Shown one piece after another: positions 12,233-23,208 of a DNA stretch of 64,000 bases. The stretch is from Cerioporus squamosus (taxonomy: Eukaryota; Basidiomycota; Agaricomycetes; Polyporales; Polyporaceae), in contig JABYQS010000044.1 of assembly GCA_022592435.1 (NCBI GenBank), positions 1 through 64,000 of the forward strand, in the 5' to 3' direction. Position 1 is the stretch's first letter; the number at the start of each line of letters is the position of its first letter. A program made the position numbers and the translations under genes. The notes under the pieces were generated by a model. The model had not been told where the DNA came from. It did no database searches and worked only from the letters and a program-made list of their open reading frames with translations.

Positions 12233-14389
12233 TCATAGAAGAAGTAACGGGGAAACGCTCCTGCCCATATGCACCGGTGCGCGCTGACATGTCGCACAGT
12301 CGTGCGCAATGAGTGACACTTCCACCGTCGGGTATCGGTACCCGACCTCACGGAAGTCTATGCCCCGGTGAGCGTGCGCAGCTACCTCCGGGCGGGGATC
12401 GAACGCGGTTTGCGGGAGGCGCACCACAAGTCTTCGCGGCAGCTCCGCGCTGTCCTTGAAGTGTCGCATCAGCTGAGTGAAACACTTGTCTGACGGTGCG
12501 AGAAGGCAGAAGCCTAGTTCTTCGAGTCCCTTCAAACCCTTCTCTGCCGAATGGAGACCGGTGAGGTATAGGCGCGCCGCGAACTCGCCTCCAACCACAA
12601 ATCGGCGCAGATGCTCAAAGGCGTTGATGGTGTCCATGAAGCCATCGACGTAGATAGACGGATACAGGAGCCTGTGGATGAACTCGTGGCAAGGTGCGAA
12701 GTGTAGCTCCAGGTCGGTGACGGTGTCCGTACGCCAGGGCGCCCGGGTGCTGAACTCCTCGATGGCTGCAGGCAATGCCCTGTATCGCTCCATTGCGAAG
12801 TACTGCCGAGTATCCGAGTCAAGGTCATCCGAGGCATCGGCGCCGACATGCCAATCAATGTAAGCACCGTCGACATACTGCGAGCGTCCGCTAACGAAGA
12901 AACCATTGTCCGCATGGAACATGAGGGCCGTTGGTTTGAGGATGGCCTCGAAGATCGGCTGTGTTTCGGAAGAGAAGTCTGAGAGGGCAGGGAGAGCGTC
13001 CTTAAACACTGTCGGAGGTGCCTCGCCCGAGGGCTTGGTCTCGCCGGACCAGTCTCTCCAGTCTAGCAGCCCTTCAAGATGCAGGGAGACGCACTTCCCG
13101 AGCTCCAGGAATGGCAGGAACGCTTGAGTGACGTACTGACCGTCCACGAACACCAATCTCTGGAGATTAGGGAGGGACACCCGCCGCTCGTCCGGAGAGG
13201 ATTCTGGCCAGCAAACATCGTCGAGCATGAGTTGCTCGAGATTCGTGCAATCGTCAAGGATGTCGAGGACACCGTCGTGGGGTAGGAGGGGCGGAGCCCC
13301 GTACTTGCCCGTATCGAAGATGGCAAGGCTACGCAGATTGGCCTTGGTTGCGGGGAGGATATCGACCAACAGCAATCCAGAGAGGGATAGCGAAATGAGG
13401 GCAGGGAGGTGCGGCAGGAGGAGGTCTCTCAGGGCGAAAGGTCCCTCTCCGTCGTCGGTGAACGCGTCTCCTTCATCGTTGTCCTCCGTAGGTTGCCCAA
13501 TCTGCAAGACTGCCATGCCATTCAGTTCGTCCCCGCTAACCTCGTCATCGTTCGCACCGGGTGACTGGAGCTGGTTCTCCTCGCTGCTCTCATCGATCTC
13601 TTCCTCCTCAGCCTCGTCCGTGTCGCTGTCCGGTACCCTCGGTTGCCAGTGGTTGTCATTGACGGCGACTTCGTCCTCGCTATCTTCGCTCTCACTGTAC
13701 TCCTCGTCGCTTTCGTCGTCCTCCTCCTCGGCGGAATTCTCCTCGCTCCCGTCGTATCCCTCGTTGAAGGCGTCTTCGCCCCAGGCGGCTCCGTGCTTCG
13801 CGTCTTCTTGCTCGCTCCCGCTCTCCCAACCCGAGCTAGAACCCCCGTGGTCACTGCGGAGCACGATGCCGGCAACGACCTGACCCTCGTAGCCGTAACC
13901 ACCCTCTTCGTCAGTGGTCGTCTCGTCTGTAGGAGTCACCAGCTCGGAGTCGTCTTCGAAGAGGGTTAACGTCGTCAAAGAGTCGGCCTGTAGTTCTCCT
14001 ATGAACAGGTAGACGTCCTCGTTTTGTGTTCGGTGCCAACGTATTGTGAGGATGCTGATACGCCGTACATGCGGTGAACCATGTACGGCTTGAGCCCACG
14101 ACGGCGGGCTACCGGACCGTCCGAAGTCGAGGGAGACTTCCAGTCCGGTCAGCTCACAAGACCGGCCAAGGAAGGTCGCGAGAATGCCCGAGTCGGCGTT
14201 GGAGTAGAAATGGAGAACCGTCCACATCGCGGGGGTGCTTCTGATGACCTCCGCCCACCGGTGACATACCTCGGTAAGGCGCAACCACCTCATCTTCCTC
14301 ATCCCATCCTCCTCTTGATCAACAGTGTCGCGAACGGTGAGGAAGATCTGGACCAGGAGCTCGTTGGGGAGATAGTTGATGAAGGCCAT
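12233..14389 (-). CDS. F-box protein with a long acidic insert
   Basis: A single open frame of 718 residues. The N-terminus is an F-box-like motif (INYLPNELLVQIFLTV, then WLRLTEVCHRWAEVI and STPAMWTVLHF), typical of the expanded Agaricomycete F-box/LRR-like family. F-box proteins bind Skp1 in SCF ubiquitin ligases and choose the substrate. Residues about 165-310 are very acidic (runs such as SAEEEDDESDEEYSES). The C-terminal half has leucine-spaced segments (LPNLQRLVFVDGQYV, LEQLMLDDVCWPE) like degenerate LRRs, the probable substrate platform. No intron is needed. Substrate unknown. Confidence 0.85.
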   Translation of the reverse strand: MAFINYLPNELLVQIFLTVRDTVDQEEDGMRKMRWLRLTEVCHRWAEVIRSTPAMWTVLHFYSNADSGILATFLGRSCELTGLEVSLDFGRSGSPPSWAQAVHGSPHVRRISILTIRWHRTQNEDVYLFIGELQADSLTTLTLFEDDSELVTPTDETTTDEEGGYGYEGQVVAGIVLRSDHGGSSSGWESGSEQEDAKHGAAWGEDAFNEGYDGSEENSAEEEDDESDEEYSESEDSEDEVAVNDNHWQPRVPDSDTDEAEEEEIDESSEENQLQSPGANDDEVSGDELNGMAVLQIGQPTEDNDEGDAFTDDGEGPFALRDLLLPHLPALISLSLSGLLLVDILPATKANLRSLAIFDTGKYGAPPLLPHDGVLDILDDCTNLEQLMLDDVCWPESSPDERRVSLPNLQRLVFVDGQYVTQAFLPFLELGKCVSLHLEGLLDWRDWSGETKPSGEAPPTVFKDALPALSDFSSETQPIFEAILKPTALMFHADNGFFVSGRSQYVDGAYIDWHVGADASDDLDSDTRQYFAMERYRALPAAIEEFSTRAPWRTDTVTDLELHFAPCHEFIHRLLYPSIYVDGFMDTINAFEHLRRFVVGGEFAARLYLTGLHSAEKGLKGLEELGFCLLAPSDKCFTQLMRHFKDSAELPRRLVVRLPQTAFDPRPEVAAHAHRGIDFREVGYRYPTVEVSLIAHDCATCQRAPVHMGRSVSPLLLL

Positions 14390-15455
14390 GGCGGAGTGGG
14401 TGGTCGGGGAGTTGTAGAAGCGATCGTTGGTGGTTACGGGTTAAGTGGTGGGATGGGCTATACCGGTACATAGCGGATATCGTTAGCTTGCTCTTGTGCT
14501 GTAAAACGAAGTGTACATACCTGCTACTAAAACAGCGCGTAATAGAAGCGGGAGAGAAGAGGGAGGTGGTTGGGTGGGTGGAAGTGGTTGGGAGGAAGGT
14601 TGGACGCGCCGGAGCGCCGGCTTTTGAACCCGCACCGGGCGTGGTTTAAGCTCCGCGCACCTCACGCTTTGTCGAGATTACTATCTAACTTGAGTAAACA
14701 CCCTTGTATCATGCGCAGATTTTCCAATGCAACGGAGGGGAACGGCGCACCCCAAACCATATGTTGCGCTGCCCGACTGTCCGTCCGGAGCGACTTCTCC
14801 GCAACGGAGTCCTGCAGATCACCGGTTGCAAATGCAGCCGTCTGTGTACTGTGTATCGAGAGAAAACATATGATTACCGTCACCGTGCGAGTAGTGAAAT
14901 ACTCACTTGGCCACTTTCAATACGACAACCCTATTTCCTCCCTTGAAGCTTGAGAGGACGAGACCGACTTGCTCCTATCAAGCCCCGGGTATATGTCCTG
15001 TGGCTGTCACCTTCCGGGCCTTGCCAGAAAGACGCGAACTGTTCAAGTTGCGGCAGCGAACGGATGCGAAGTAACTGACGCGCTACTGTGCGCTAGTAGT
15101 ACTAGTACTCCGTCGCCTTGGACGAATGGGACTTCTGGACCCACCATCTCGGTGCTCTGTGCTACAGATGATCAGCAAAGAGCACTTCTCACTGGCTATT
15201 ATGGAGGGACTTACCAGCTGCTGCAATCAGAATGTCTGTCAATTTGTACACGAAATACAGGCAGCCGCAGCCTGAGATGACGATGAAATAACATGGTATA
15301 GAAGTCATATCATCATCCGTGTATATACAATCACAAGTACAGGCGATCGTTCAGACTAGGAGCACGAAAATCACAATACAAATGGAAGGAGGCCGTGAAG
15401 TCGTCAAGAACAAGTCAAGAATACCACTGTCCAACTTAGGCAGAAGGTCACGCGC
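14390..15455. other. Intergenic, no supported gene
   Basis: This 1.07 kb holds the F-box promoter and the 3' flank of the Pmp3-type gene. Short plus-strand ORFs around 14570-15280 show no recognisable domain or consistent exon structure. Confidence 0.5.
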
Positions 15456-16024
15456 TTAGTGGGTGTACGCGCCGCCTGTGGCGCCGTAGTTGGCCTGAGG
15501 AGGTACGACACCTGGCTGGGCGTACGCGGCCTGGTACTCGCCATTGCCAACGTCTGAGATGAACGTACCAGGGTTCAGAGAGCAGTGAGAGTCAAGAGAA
15601 CGAAGACGACTCACAGATGTACCCGCCACGGCCGTAACGCTCCTCCGCTTGCATCTTCTTGTAGATCAACCAGAAGGCATGCTGCGGTGGTGTGTAAGCA
15701 ATGCAAGACGCACACCGATACAATCGAGGGGCTCACCAAGTGTCCTGGAAGGTATCCGAGGCTGTCGAGGAGCGCCGTCCGTCAGCATCGTCGGCATTGT
15801 ATAGATGATACCGCCGATAGGACACTCACATTGTCAGTAGGATGTTGATGAGGAGGTCACAGCTGCAGCCTGTGATGAACGCCGCGGCAGCTGGAGGAAA
15901 AAGAATAGCAACCTATAGGCCCTCGTCAACTGCACGAGCTCTTCCGGACGGTTACGCATCACGGCAATAATGCGTTGACGTGGGTACTCACGACGATGAG
16001 GAGAACGTCTGAGCCGCGAACCAT
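15456..16024 (-). CDS. PMP3: Pmp3/RCI2-family plasma-membrane proteolipid
   Basis: Five exons: 16024-15992, 15912-15830, 15761-15737, 15681-15615, 15553-15456, giving 101 residues. The joined N-terminal half has the family signature: a first helix (DVLLIVVAILFPPAAAAFI), then TGCSCDLLINILLTILGYLPG, then HAFWLIYKK. Pmp3 peptides are small two-helix proteins of the plasma membrane that affect membrane potential and tolerance to salt and cold. After the core comes a Tyr/Gly/Gln/Pro-rich tail of about 40 residues ending GAYTH, making it longer than the ~55-residue yeast protein; such tails occur in fungal homologues. A 25-nt exon is included. CRE-like and ACGCGT motifs lie upstream. Confidence 0.92.
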
Positions 16025-16905
16025 GGTGGGCGTATAACAGGTGTTCGTAACAATGCAGATGTGTGCGATTTGGAGGTGGAAGTCGGGGAGAACGTTGTGC
16101 GCGACGAGGACACTCTGGTGGGGCCTGTGTACGAGTACGCCTGCGCGGCTGCGCCCGCGGCTCTAGTTGCGTTCCAGGAACCGATGACGTAAATTCCGCA
16201 GACGTCACACGTCACCGTACGCGTGGCATTGCGTGACCAGACGCGTTCAAGACGCGTCGCGTCTACCAGCTCGGAGTCCAGCCCATCGCGTCCACAACCA
16301 CCATCTAGCTCTCATTTAAGCGATAAAGCTCTCTGACTTACCGATTCCTCACGGAACTTGCCTCAGATCACACTTACTAGGGTCCACAATCGGACGACAC
16401 GGTATTAGTACACGTGTCGAAGCACACAAATCCTACTTATTCAAGAGCTGAGACTAGGGGATTTCATGGACATCCGCGATCCCGAAGTTAGTATGACTAC
16501 ATAGGTACATCTTTCCTTAACTTGGAACCTCTTGGAACGCGGCCACCACTACTGCCGTCAGGCAAGGCGACCGGCCGGGGTGCCAGCCGCCGCCGGTACC
16601 TCAGGTCCCATAACGGCTGACTTTGCGGGTCGCCGTCGGAATTGGTTCATTGCAGTAGGGGTGTGTGAGGGTGGTGGCGTGATGCTACAGCGTAATAAGT
16701 AACCGGGTACATGAGATGCGGATGCTAAATGAAATGATAGATGATAGGCTAAGTGTGCGCTCGACGGACCTGCCCCCTTCCGGCACGGGACGCCGCCCGT
16801 CCCCCTCCGTCTCCGAGCAATTATGACATTACATGTAAGTAACACCGAATGTGAATCAGGCAAGTATGACCGGCGTCCTGCAACGCCAGGCCAGACGTTC
16901 CCTCG
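16025..16905. other. Pmp3-gene upstream region and 3' flank of G-alpha gene
   Basis: Besides the motif cluster at 16185-16257 nothing gene-like was found between 16260 and 16905. Confidence 0.5.
16185..16257 (-). promoter_or_regulatory. CRE-like and ACGCGT motifs upstream of the Pmp3-type gene
   Basis: TGACGT at 16185-16190 and GACGTCAC at 16201-16208 are CRE/ATF-type sites. ACGCGT occurs at 16219-16224, 16241-16246 and 16252-16257. They lie 160-235 bp before the ATG at 16024. ATF/CREB factors drive stress genes in fungi, which fits a Pmp3 gene; binding is inferred. Confidence 0.4.
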
Positions 16906-18974
16906 CTATAGCATGTCGGTTGCGATGAGATTCGTGACCAGAATCGCGTCCCGGACTAGGCAGGCTGTTAGCGCGTGGAGTAGACGAGATGTACGAATAA
17001 CGCACTGCGCATCAGAACGGCCGACGTCGTGTCGATATCCTGAAGAACCAGCCGGTGAGACGAGGCTCCATCATTGCAAGACAGTGAACGGGGACTCACG
17101 ATAGCACACGTACAGTGTACGTGCAGCTGTCGAGGTTGGGGTGAGTGGTGGTGGTGCATCGCGATGAACTTTTTCCGTAGGTCTACAGCGGCATCGTGTC
17201 AGTCCTTCGAGCGTGGCAAGCAAGCAAGTAATACGCACAGTCGGTGACATGAGGGAGGTCGTTCGCGTCCTTGTAGCTCTTCACGTAGCTCGAGAACTGG
17301 ATACCCGATTTCAGCCTTGCCTCAAGGATATCGGTTTTGTTCAATAGGAGGATGAACTGCGTGGAGCCAAGCAGCTTGCTCGAACAAACAGTCTTCCACA
17401 AGTTGAAGGAGTCGAGCTGTCCACCGCGTGTGTAAGAGCAGAGCGAGGTCTCAGTTGCTAGGGGACCCACCAGCCGATTCACTGTTCGATCTTCAAGGAG
17501 AACCTCGTTGAAGCCGGCGGTAGAACATAGGAAAATGATGGCGTTCACTATCACCTCGTACTCAGCCACCTGGCCCGCCGGTTATAAGATGCTACTCACC
17601 ATCATCGAAGAAGGGTACCCAGGACGCTATTGAGGATGGGTCAGATCCCGTTCTGAGTTGAGTAGTATGCAAGGCGAACTCACCTCGCTGGCCTCGTGCG
17701 CCACCGACGTCGTAGAATACCCATTGCTGACCAGTCTCTGCCGCTGCAGAGTCTTGAATGATTGATCTGCATTCCAATACGGCAACACGAAAAAGAGCGA
17801 CTTACCGGTCTCCATTACCAGCCGGTGTTCTTCCACACCGACAGTCTGCAACCGCGCCTTGAGGATGTCATCTGAAAACAGTATTAAAACACGACCTTGA
17901 CCAGTCATCAATCAAGTGGTCTTACCAAACGTGGGCTCGTAGTTGATCTCCGCTATTCGCTCTGCTTGGTCCAGGAAGCTGGTGCGAGTTACTCGCGCCT
18001 CAGTCAAGACCATAGTCCAGAAAATGTGATCACGCACAAGCCGGACTGTTCCTGCAGAACCACACCCTCCTCCCTTAGTCCCATCTGCACACTTTCATTA
18101 GCCCACAACGAAACGATGTCCGCGCGGCAAGCGTCCAGGATATGCCGCGCATTCTCCAGCTCCTCCGGGTAGTTGCTTGTCGGCACGTCCTCATGCGCTC
18201 TTCGTCTCAGCAGCGACTTCCACCCACGCCCGCCGCGTACCGACACCTCCGACGCACGCCCAGAGAGAAGCGCACTTGGGACAGCTCCTCGCGACCCCGC
18301 ATCATTGACCGAGAGCTGCTTCGCAAGGATCATCTCCACCTGTCGAAGCGGCGAGAGCGCGAGCTTGTACCTGCGAATGTCAGCCGAGGGTTGTGGTGTG
18401 GCGGAGATGCGGTGATGCGCGAAGGAGGTGACCGTCGGGCTGGTATCGCCTGCGCTTGAGTAGTGTTGCGCGCGCCCGTTTCCGTGTGGGTGGTATGAGG
18501 AACCGTAGGGTGTAGAGTGTGGCGTCACGGTGTTGCTGAGGAGATCGAGAATGAAGTTCACCGAGCGAACGAGATTGAGGTGGATGACTGCGCGCCAGGC
18601 GTCGCTCTCGGCCTGTAGTGCCTTCGGAGTGAAGGCGAGCTGGAAGTTCTTCAGCATGGTAGACTTGCCGGACTCGGATTGGCCTGCAGCATTCCGTACG
18701 CGCGTCATTCATGCTGTTTGGGGGAAGGCAGTAACGTTGCGTGCGCACCTAGCAGGAGTAGCCTCGTCTCCTCCTTCTGCCTCCGCCGGACCGCTTGCCG
18801 CTCCGACTCGATTGCTCGGTCGATCGCGTCGGAAACCCGCCTCGCCTCTCTCTCTTCCTCTACGCGTAGCGCCTTGTCTAGCTCGGTCTCCCCGGGTGGT
18901 GGATATGGTGGCCACTGGTTCTCACTGCGATTGGCCGAGGACTGTGCGGAAGCCTTCTTGCCTTTGAGTGACAT
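16906..18974 (-). CDS. Divergent heterotrimeric G-protein alpha subunit
   Basis: Eleven exons (18974-18749, 18683-18038, 17978-17926, 17871-17806, 17743-17684, 17626-17600, 17547-17471, 17416-17239, 17182-17100, 17039-17006, 16955-16906) give 499 residues. The P-loop is GQSESGKST (76-84), switch I RLQTVG, switch II DVGGARGQR (from D341), the guanine motif LLLNKTD, and a TCA-type motif near the end. The C-terminus is VTNLIATDML. Canonical subunits have DVGGQ; here the catalytic Gln is Ala345, a form I recall from the expanded Agaricomycete G-alpha group. The N-terminus is MSLKGKK, so there is no MG-start for N-myristoylation. The helical domain has a Ser/His-rich insert of roughly 80 residues, explaining the length (usual ~355). 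It should act at the plasma membrane below a 7-TM receptor, but partner and nucleotide cycle are unknown. Confidence 0.9.
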
Positions 18975-20738
18975 GGTGCCGTCGGCGTTGTCGTCGTCTG
19001 GACGGCGAACGCAAGTGAGGCGGGTCAGGCCGACAGCGCTCACGTCGCTGAACGGGTGGTACATACGACTGAGTGCATCCGACGATGGGGCGGGGGACCA
19101 CGGGGGAGACGAGGAGTAGACGGGCGCAGTGCTGTACGGGACCTATATTCTTAGCCTCGGACTCGGTGCAAACGCACTGGGCACGTTTTGCTCAATCGGT
19201 GATCAGGAATCTAGGGGATCTGATGTTATTCCGTCGCGAGCTTCGCGAAGTCGTCAGCGTTTGCCAATAGAAAGTCTCCAGAAGTCTCCTTGGAACTGAA
19301 TGGCGCCGGCCATGGCGAAACAGATGCGAGCAGATGCGCTGGCCGGCGGGCGGCGGCACGTACGCGAGGCTCGTCAGGGCTCGTCGCTGGGCGACCCGGT
19401 TGCGCGTTTGGTTACCGCGGGGTTATGCCCCTCGTACCTCTGTTTCAGAGTACTAGCGCGTGAGACACCTACGGATTCCGGAAACGACGACGTGAGGTCG
19501 AATTTGAAGACGACGACGACGACTGACCACGGTCCGATGCTGCCAGATGGTGGCGGCCAGGTGGCGGTCGACTGCTAATTGCAAGTGATGTCGCCTAGTA
19601 CGTTTTTGGTCTCCTCCTCTCATGGCGTCTCTTCGGAACTCTTGCCCGTTGCAGCCAGGTTGCACCTCAGACGTTGCGTGTAAGTCGTAGCAAGACACTC
19701 GTAGAATGACTCGGTCCTTCGCGGAGTATGGGCACGCGACAAGGACTTCCCAGCGCTCTGCAGACTGCACTGTGCAATGCGATACCAAATGCCATTCAAA
19801 AATTTTGCTCGTCGTTCGGAAAAAGCCATCCGTTGGTAGCTGGAGATGGGGTAAGATAGGCTCTCAGCTAGATATGTAGCGTTCTGCGCGGGACGAGTGG
19901 GAGAACATACAGGCAGCTTGCAGGCAGCCGTGGCCAGTGACAGCCAGTGACGGGCTTCCGGCCATGCATGCCAGTCGCGTGACTCTATACAGCCAGCGAC
20001 GCCCAGCAGGTGTGTTGGTTTCATCCTCATCGATAGGACCTGAAGGCAGGAGAAGTGATGACTATTCAAAAATTCATTTCTTGGCCGGTGAGTGGTAGCG
20101 CAGAGCAATTTTCGAAGACCGAATTCAAACCCTACGACAGCCTTTGACTCAGCTCGGCGCCTCCGAAGCTCTACCTCGTTCAGTAAGTCGAGTAACGTTC
20201 ACAGGCAATTCACAGGGTGTCACTTCTTTCATATGGCACGGCTCAACAGCGTCCATGTAGCAGTAGAAAGTTGCAGGCACGCACTCCCGACTTCCTAGTC
20301 TCTGGAGCTGATAGCCCAGGCCGTCACGGTGGTAGTATACTTAGTACGGGCCCAGTGACTACCGCAGGTGCGTTGAAAGAAGCTCAACTCCACCAACATA
20401 GTTCTGAACTGTAGCCGGTTCGACAGAACTATACGCCGTACACGCTTGCGGTCGTTAGCTTTTCGCGCCGCCGCCGGCCCTCGGTATGGCCCTGTATCTG
20501 CTAGCAATGCATTCGGATTCTTCGAGCCATGGTGGCACACCCGGCATGGCATACTCGATTCCTATCCGCTCTATGACCGATTCCCACACGAACAATCACC
20601 GTAGCGTATGATGCTGTCAATCCACGATAGCTCGCCGTTATGGTTTCCTTGGCGTGCACGCCCTACGTAGTATAAAATGTGGAGTCAACAGTGCAACAAG
20701 GTGCGTAGGATCGCCCAATTCTGTTCACAGCGGTGACG
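18975..20738. other. Divergent intergenic region, no supported gene
   Basis: This 1.76 kb separates the G-alpha start from the MFS start. Several ORFs of 60-160 codons occur on both strands, but none shows domain-like content or joins into a phased model. Confidence 0.5.
20671..20677 (+). promoter_or_regulatory. TATA box of the MFS gene
   Basis: TATAAAA lies 62-68 bp before the ATG at 20739. Confidence 0.45.
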
Positions 20739-23208
20739 ATGCTGCAACGACCCGAAGCTAGCCCCTCAGTTGTGGAGAAGGACTCTGATGTACTGGTCAC
20801 AGTCAAGGATGACGATGGAGGAGAGCTAGATACGGTCGTCCTATCGTTCGCAGATGGAAGCCCAGAGGACCCGAGGGTAAGACACTAGCCATGGTCCTCC
20901 TGGCATGATGTGCTGACTGTGATGCAGAACTGGTCTCGGTGGTACCGATGGTATCTGTCGATTCTCAACTGTTCCCTGGTATTTGCTACGTACGTGCACC
21001 TCACGAACACGTTACACGATGATGTCTCCACACTGACTTCTTCCGATACAGGACGTTTGCGTCAGCTGCGCCGTCCGGATACGCGGCAGATTTGCGCCGC
21101 CAATTCCACATGACTCCAGAGCTGGTGGCATTGACCATAACCTTGTTCGTAATCGGCTTCTGCTTCGGACCGCTGTTATGGGGTCCTCTCTCCGAGCAAG
21201 TGAGCTGATCGAATAGACTCACACCCGTACCGATGTAGTCCTCTGACTTGTTCACAGTTCGGACGCAGGGCCGTTCTAATCCCATGCTACGCCGCATTCA
21301 CGGTCAGTGCCCACGAGCAAGTCGTTCGGAATCTCGTACGGCTCGGACTCACTTGGATGCATAGGCTTGCCAGGTTGGCGCTGCCCTCTCGCCCAACTCT
21401 GCTTCCATCATGGTCTTTCGACTGTTGGAGGCATCTTCTCCGCTGCAGCCCATCCGATTGCCCCGTACGTACCTGGCCCCGTCTCCTCAATGTGAGAGCA
21501 TGATCATTGACTACCATCACATCCATAGAGCTCTGATAGCAGACGTGTGCGGCGCATCTCCTCATTATGCTTTCACTCATTGATACCTGCATAATGAAGA
21601 TGGGATCCGGCCCCGCGGGAGAAAGCCTTGACCTATTTGGGGTTCCTCGCATTTATCGGACCCACACTGTTCGTGTTCGCAGGTCGAGGGTTTGCGTATT
21701 CGTTGACAAAGGGTTCGCTGCAGAGGCCCTCTCGTTGGAGGATTCATGGCCGCAGCCCGGATACCCTGGCAATGGATTTTCTGGTTGCTAACTATCCTCG
21801 TACGTTGTTTCCATGCGTAACGCCTGCCAGCTAGCGTTTACAGGCGATTTGACGCGATCTAAAGTCTGGGTCATGTACGTTGCTGGTAGCGTTCACGCAG
21901 AAGGAGACCTATCGGTGAGTGGGCCATTGTGGCGTCAAGTGCTTGGACGATTAACCTCCTGCGTACATAGTCCTCTCCTCCTGGCCCAGAAAGCGGAACG
22001 CCTCAGGAGAGATACCGGAGACCCGCGGTACCGCGCCCCATTTGAGCACGTCCAGCAACAGACCTTCCTCGCCCGGCTGCACGCGACGCTCGCTAAACCT
22101 TTCGTACTGTTCGTCCGGGAACCCCCTCTCATCGCCGTCACGGTGTACCTGTCGGTCAGTTTCTGACGTCGTGCGCTCAACCTCCAACTCACACAAATGC
22201 AGTTCATAGCCGGCTGTCTGTTGATGCTCTTCGAGGCATACCCCATCGTCTTCGAAGAAGGCCACCACTTCCCATCAAGTAAGCCGCTCCATCGCACGCA
22301 TGCAGCCCGCCACTGACCGTTCAGGTTCCCTTGGTCTCACGTACCTCCCGGTCACCGTGGGCAACATCATTGCGATGACCTTCGTGAGTTGTAACCTTCA
22401 TGTCCTCCCAGTCCAAGGTCACTCAGAGCCTCTGGGTTCAGTACCTTTTTGTGTTCCAACCTTACTTCGAACGGAAGGTGCTGCAACACGCCCCGGAACC
22501 GATCCCGCCAGAAGAGAGGCTCGTCATGGCGGTTTGGGCGGCACCGCTATTTGCTATCACTTTCTTCTGGTTTGGGTGGGTACAAATTCATGTCGGAGCA
22601 TCCTCCATCCGAGCTCACGCTCTATAATAAGATGGACGTCATTCCCCCAAATCAGTTTCTGGGTACCGTTGATGTCCGGGGTGCTCATGGGCATGTCTAC
22701 TCTCGCGCTTTTGGTGCGTCATCAACGAGCCTGGGATTCCCTCACTGAGGGCAAACGTTTTCCAGGTCTCCCTTCTCAACTACATTATCGGTAAGCCGTG
22801 TCGCCTGAGGTTTACATTCACCCTGAACCGCTCTCAATCAAATCCGCGAACAGACGTCTACGTGTACGCCACTGCCACAGCTCTCGGCGCATGTACTGTC
22901 GTCAGAAGTATCTTCAGCGCGGTCTTCCCGGTTCGTCACCTAAACATGATGAGCATCCTCAGCCAGCAAATTAACTTGGCGGTGCATGCACGGTAGCTCT
23001 TCTCGACCCAGATGTTCCACGCCCTCAGCCCACGCTGGGCCTCGACGCTCGTCGGCTGCATCGCAGTCCTCATGATCCCCATCCCCGTCCTGCTGATCAG
23101 GTGCGCATGACTTCCTCTGCGAGACAACGTGTACATCATGAACGTGGGGTGGATTGCAGGTATGGACCCGCTCTGAGGGCGAAGTCCCACTACGTCGCGG
23201 AGATGTAA
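20739..23208 (+). CDS. DHA1-type MFS drug/polyamine transporter, one single-base frame break
   Basis: Eighteen exons: 20739-20876, 20928-20989, 21052-21199, 21258-21302, 21365-21464, 21529-21546, 21600-21668, 21724-21799, 21865-21914, 21971-22154, 22203-22278, 22325-22383, 22442-22575, 22632-22713, 22766-22790, 22854-22930, 22997-23100, 23160-23208, about 498 residues. Family marks include YAADLRRQFHMTPELVALTI, GPLLWGPLSEQFGRRAVLI (the TM2-3 loop motif), ALIADVWDP, FIGPTLGPLVGGF, and PLLLAQKAERLRRDTGD, as in fungal 12-TM proton antiporters (Flr1/Tpo type). Exon 6 is only 18 nt. In exon 5 the frame slips near 21423: FRLL is followed by EASS instead of the expected GGIFSAA; one extra G in TTGGAGG would restore it. 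Every other junction is in phase, so this is a recent mutation or a sequence error. The substrate is unknown. Confidence 0.85.

Noticed and set aside
21540..21800. First reading of the MFS gene as a pseudogene with several frameshifts
   Set aside because: Three apparent shifts vanish when introns 21547-21599, 21669-21723 and 21800-21864 are removed; only the break at about 21423 remains.
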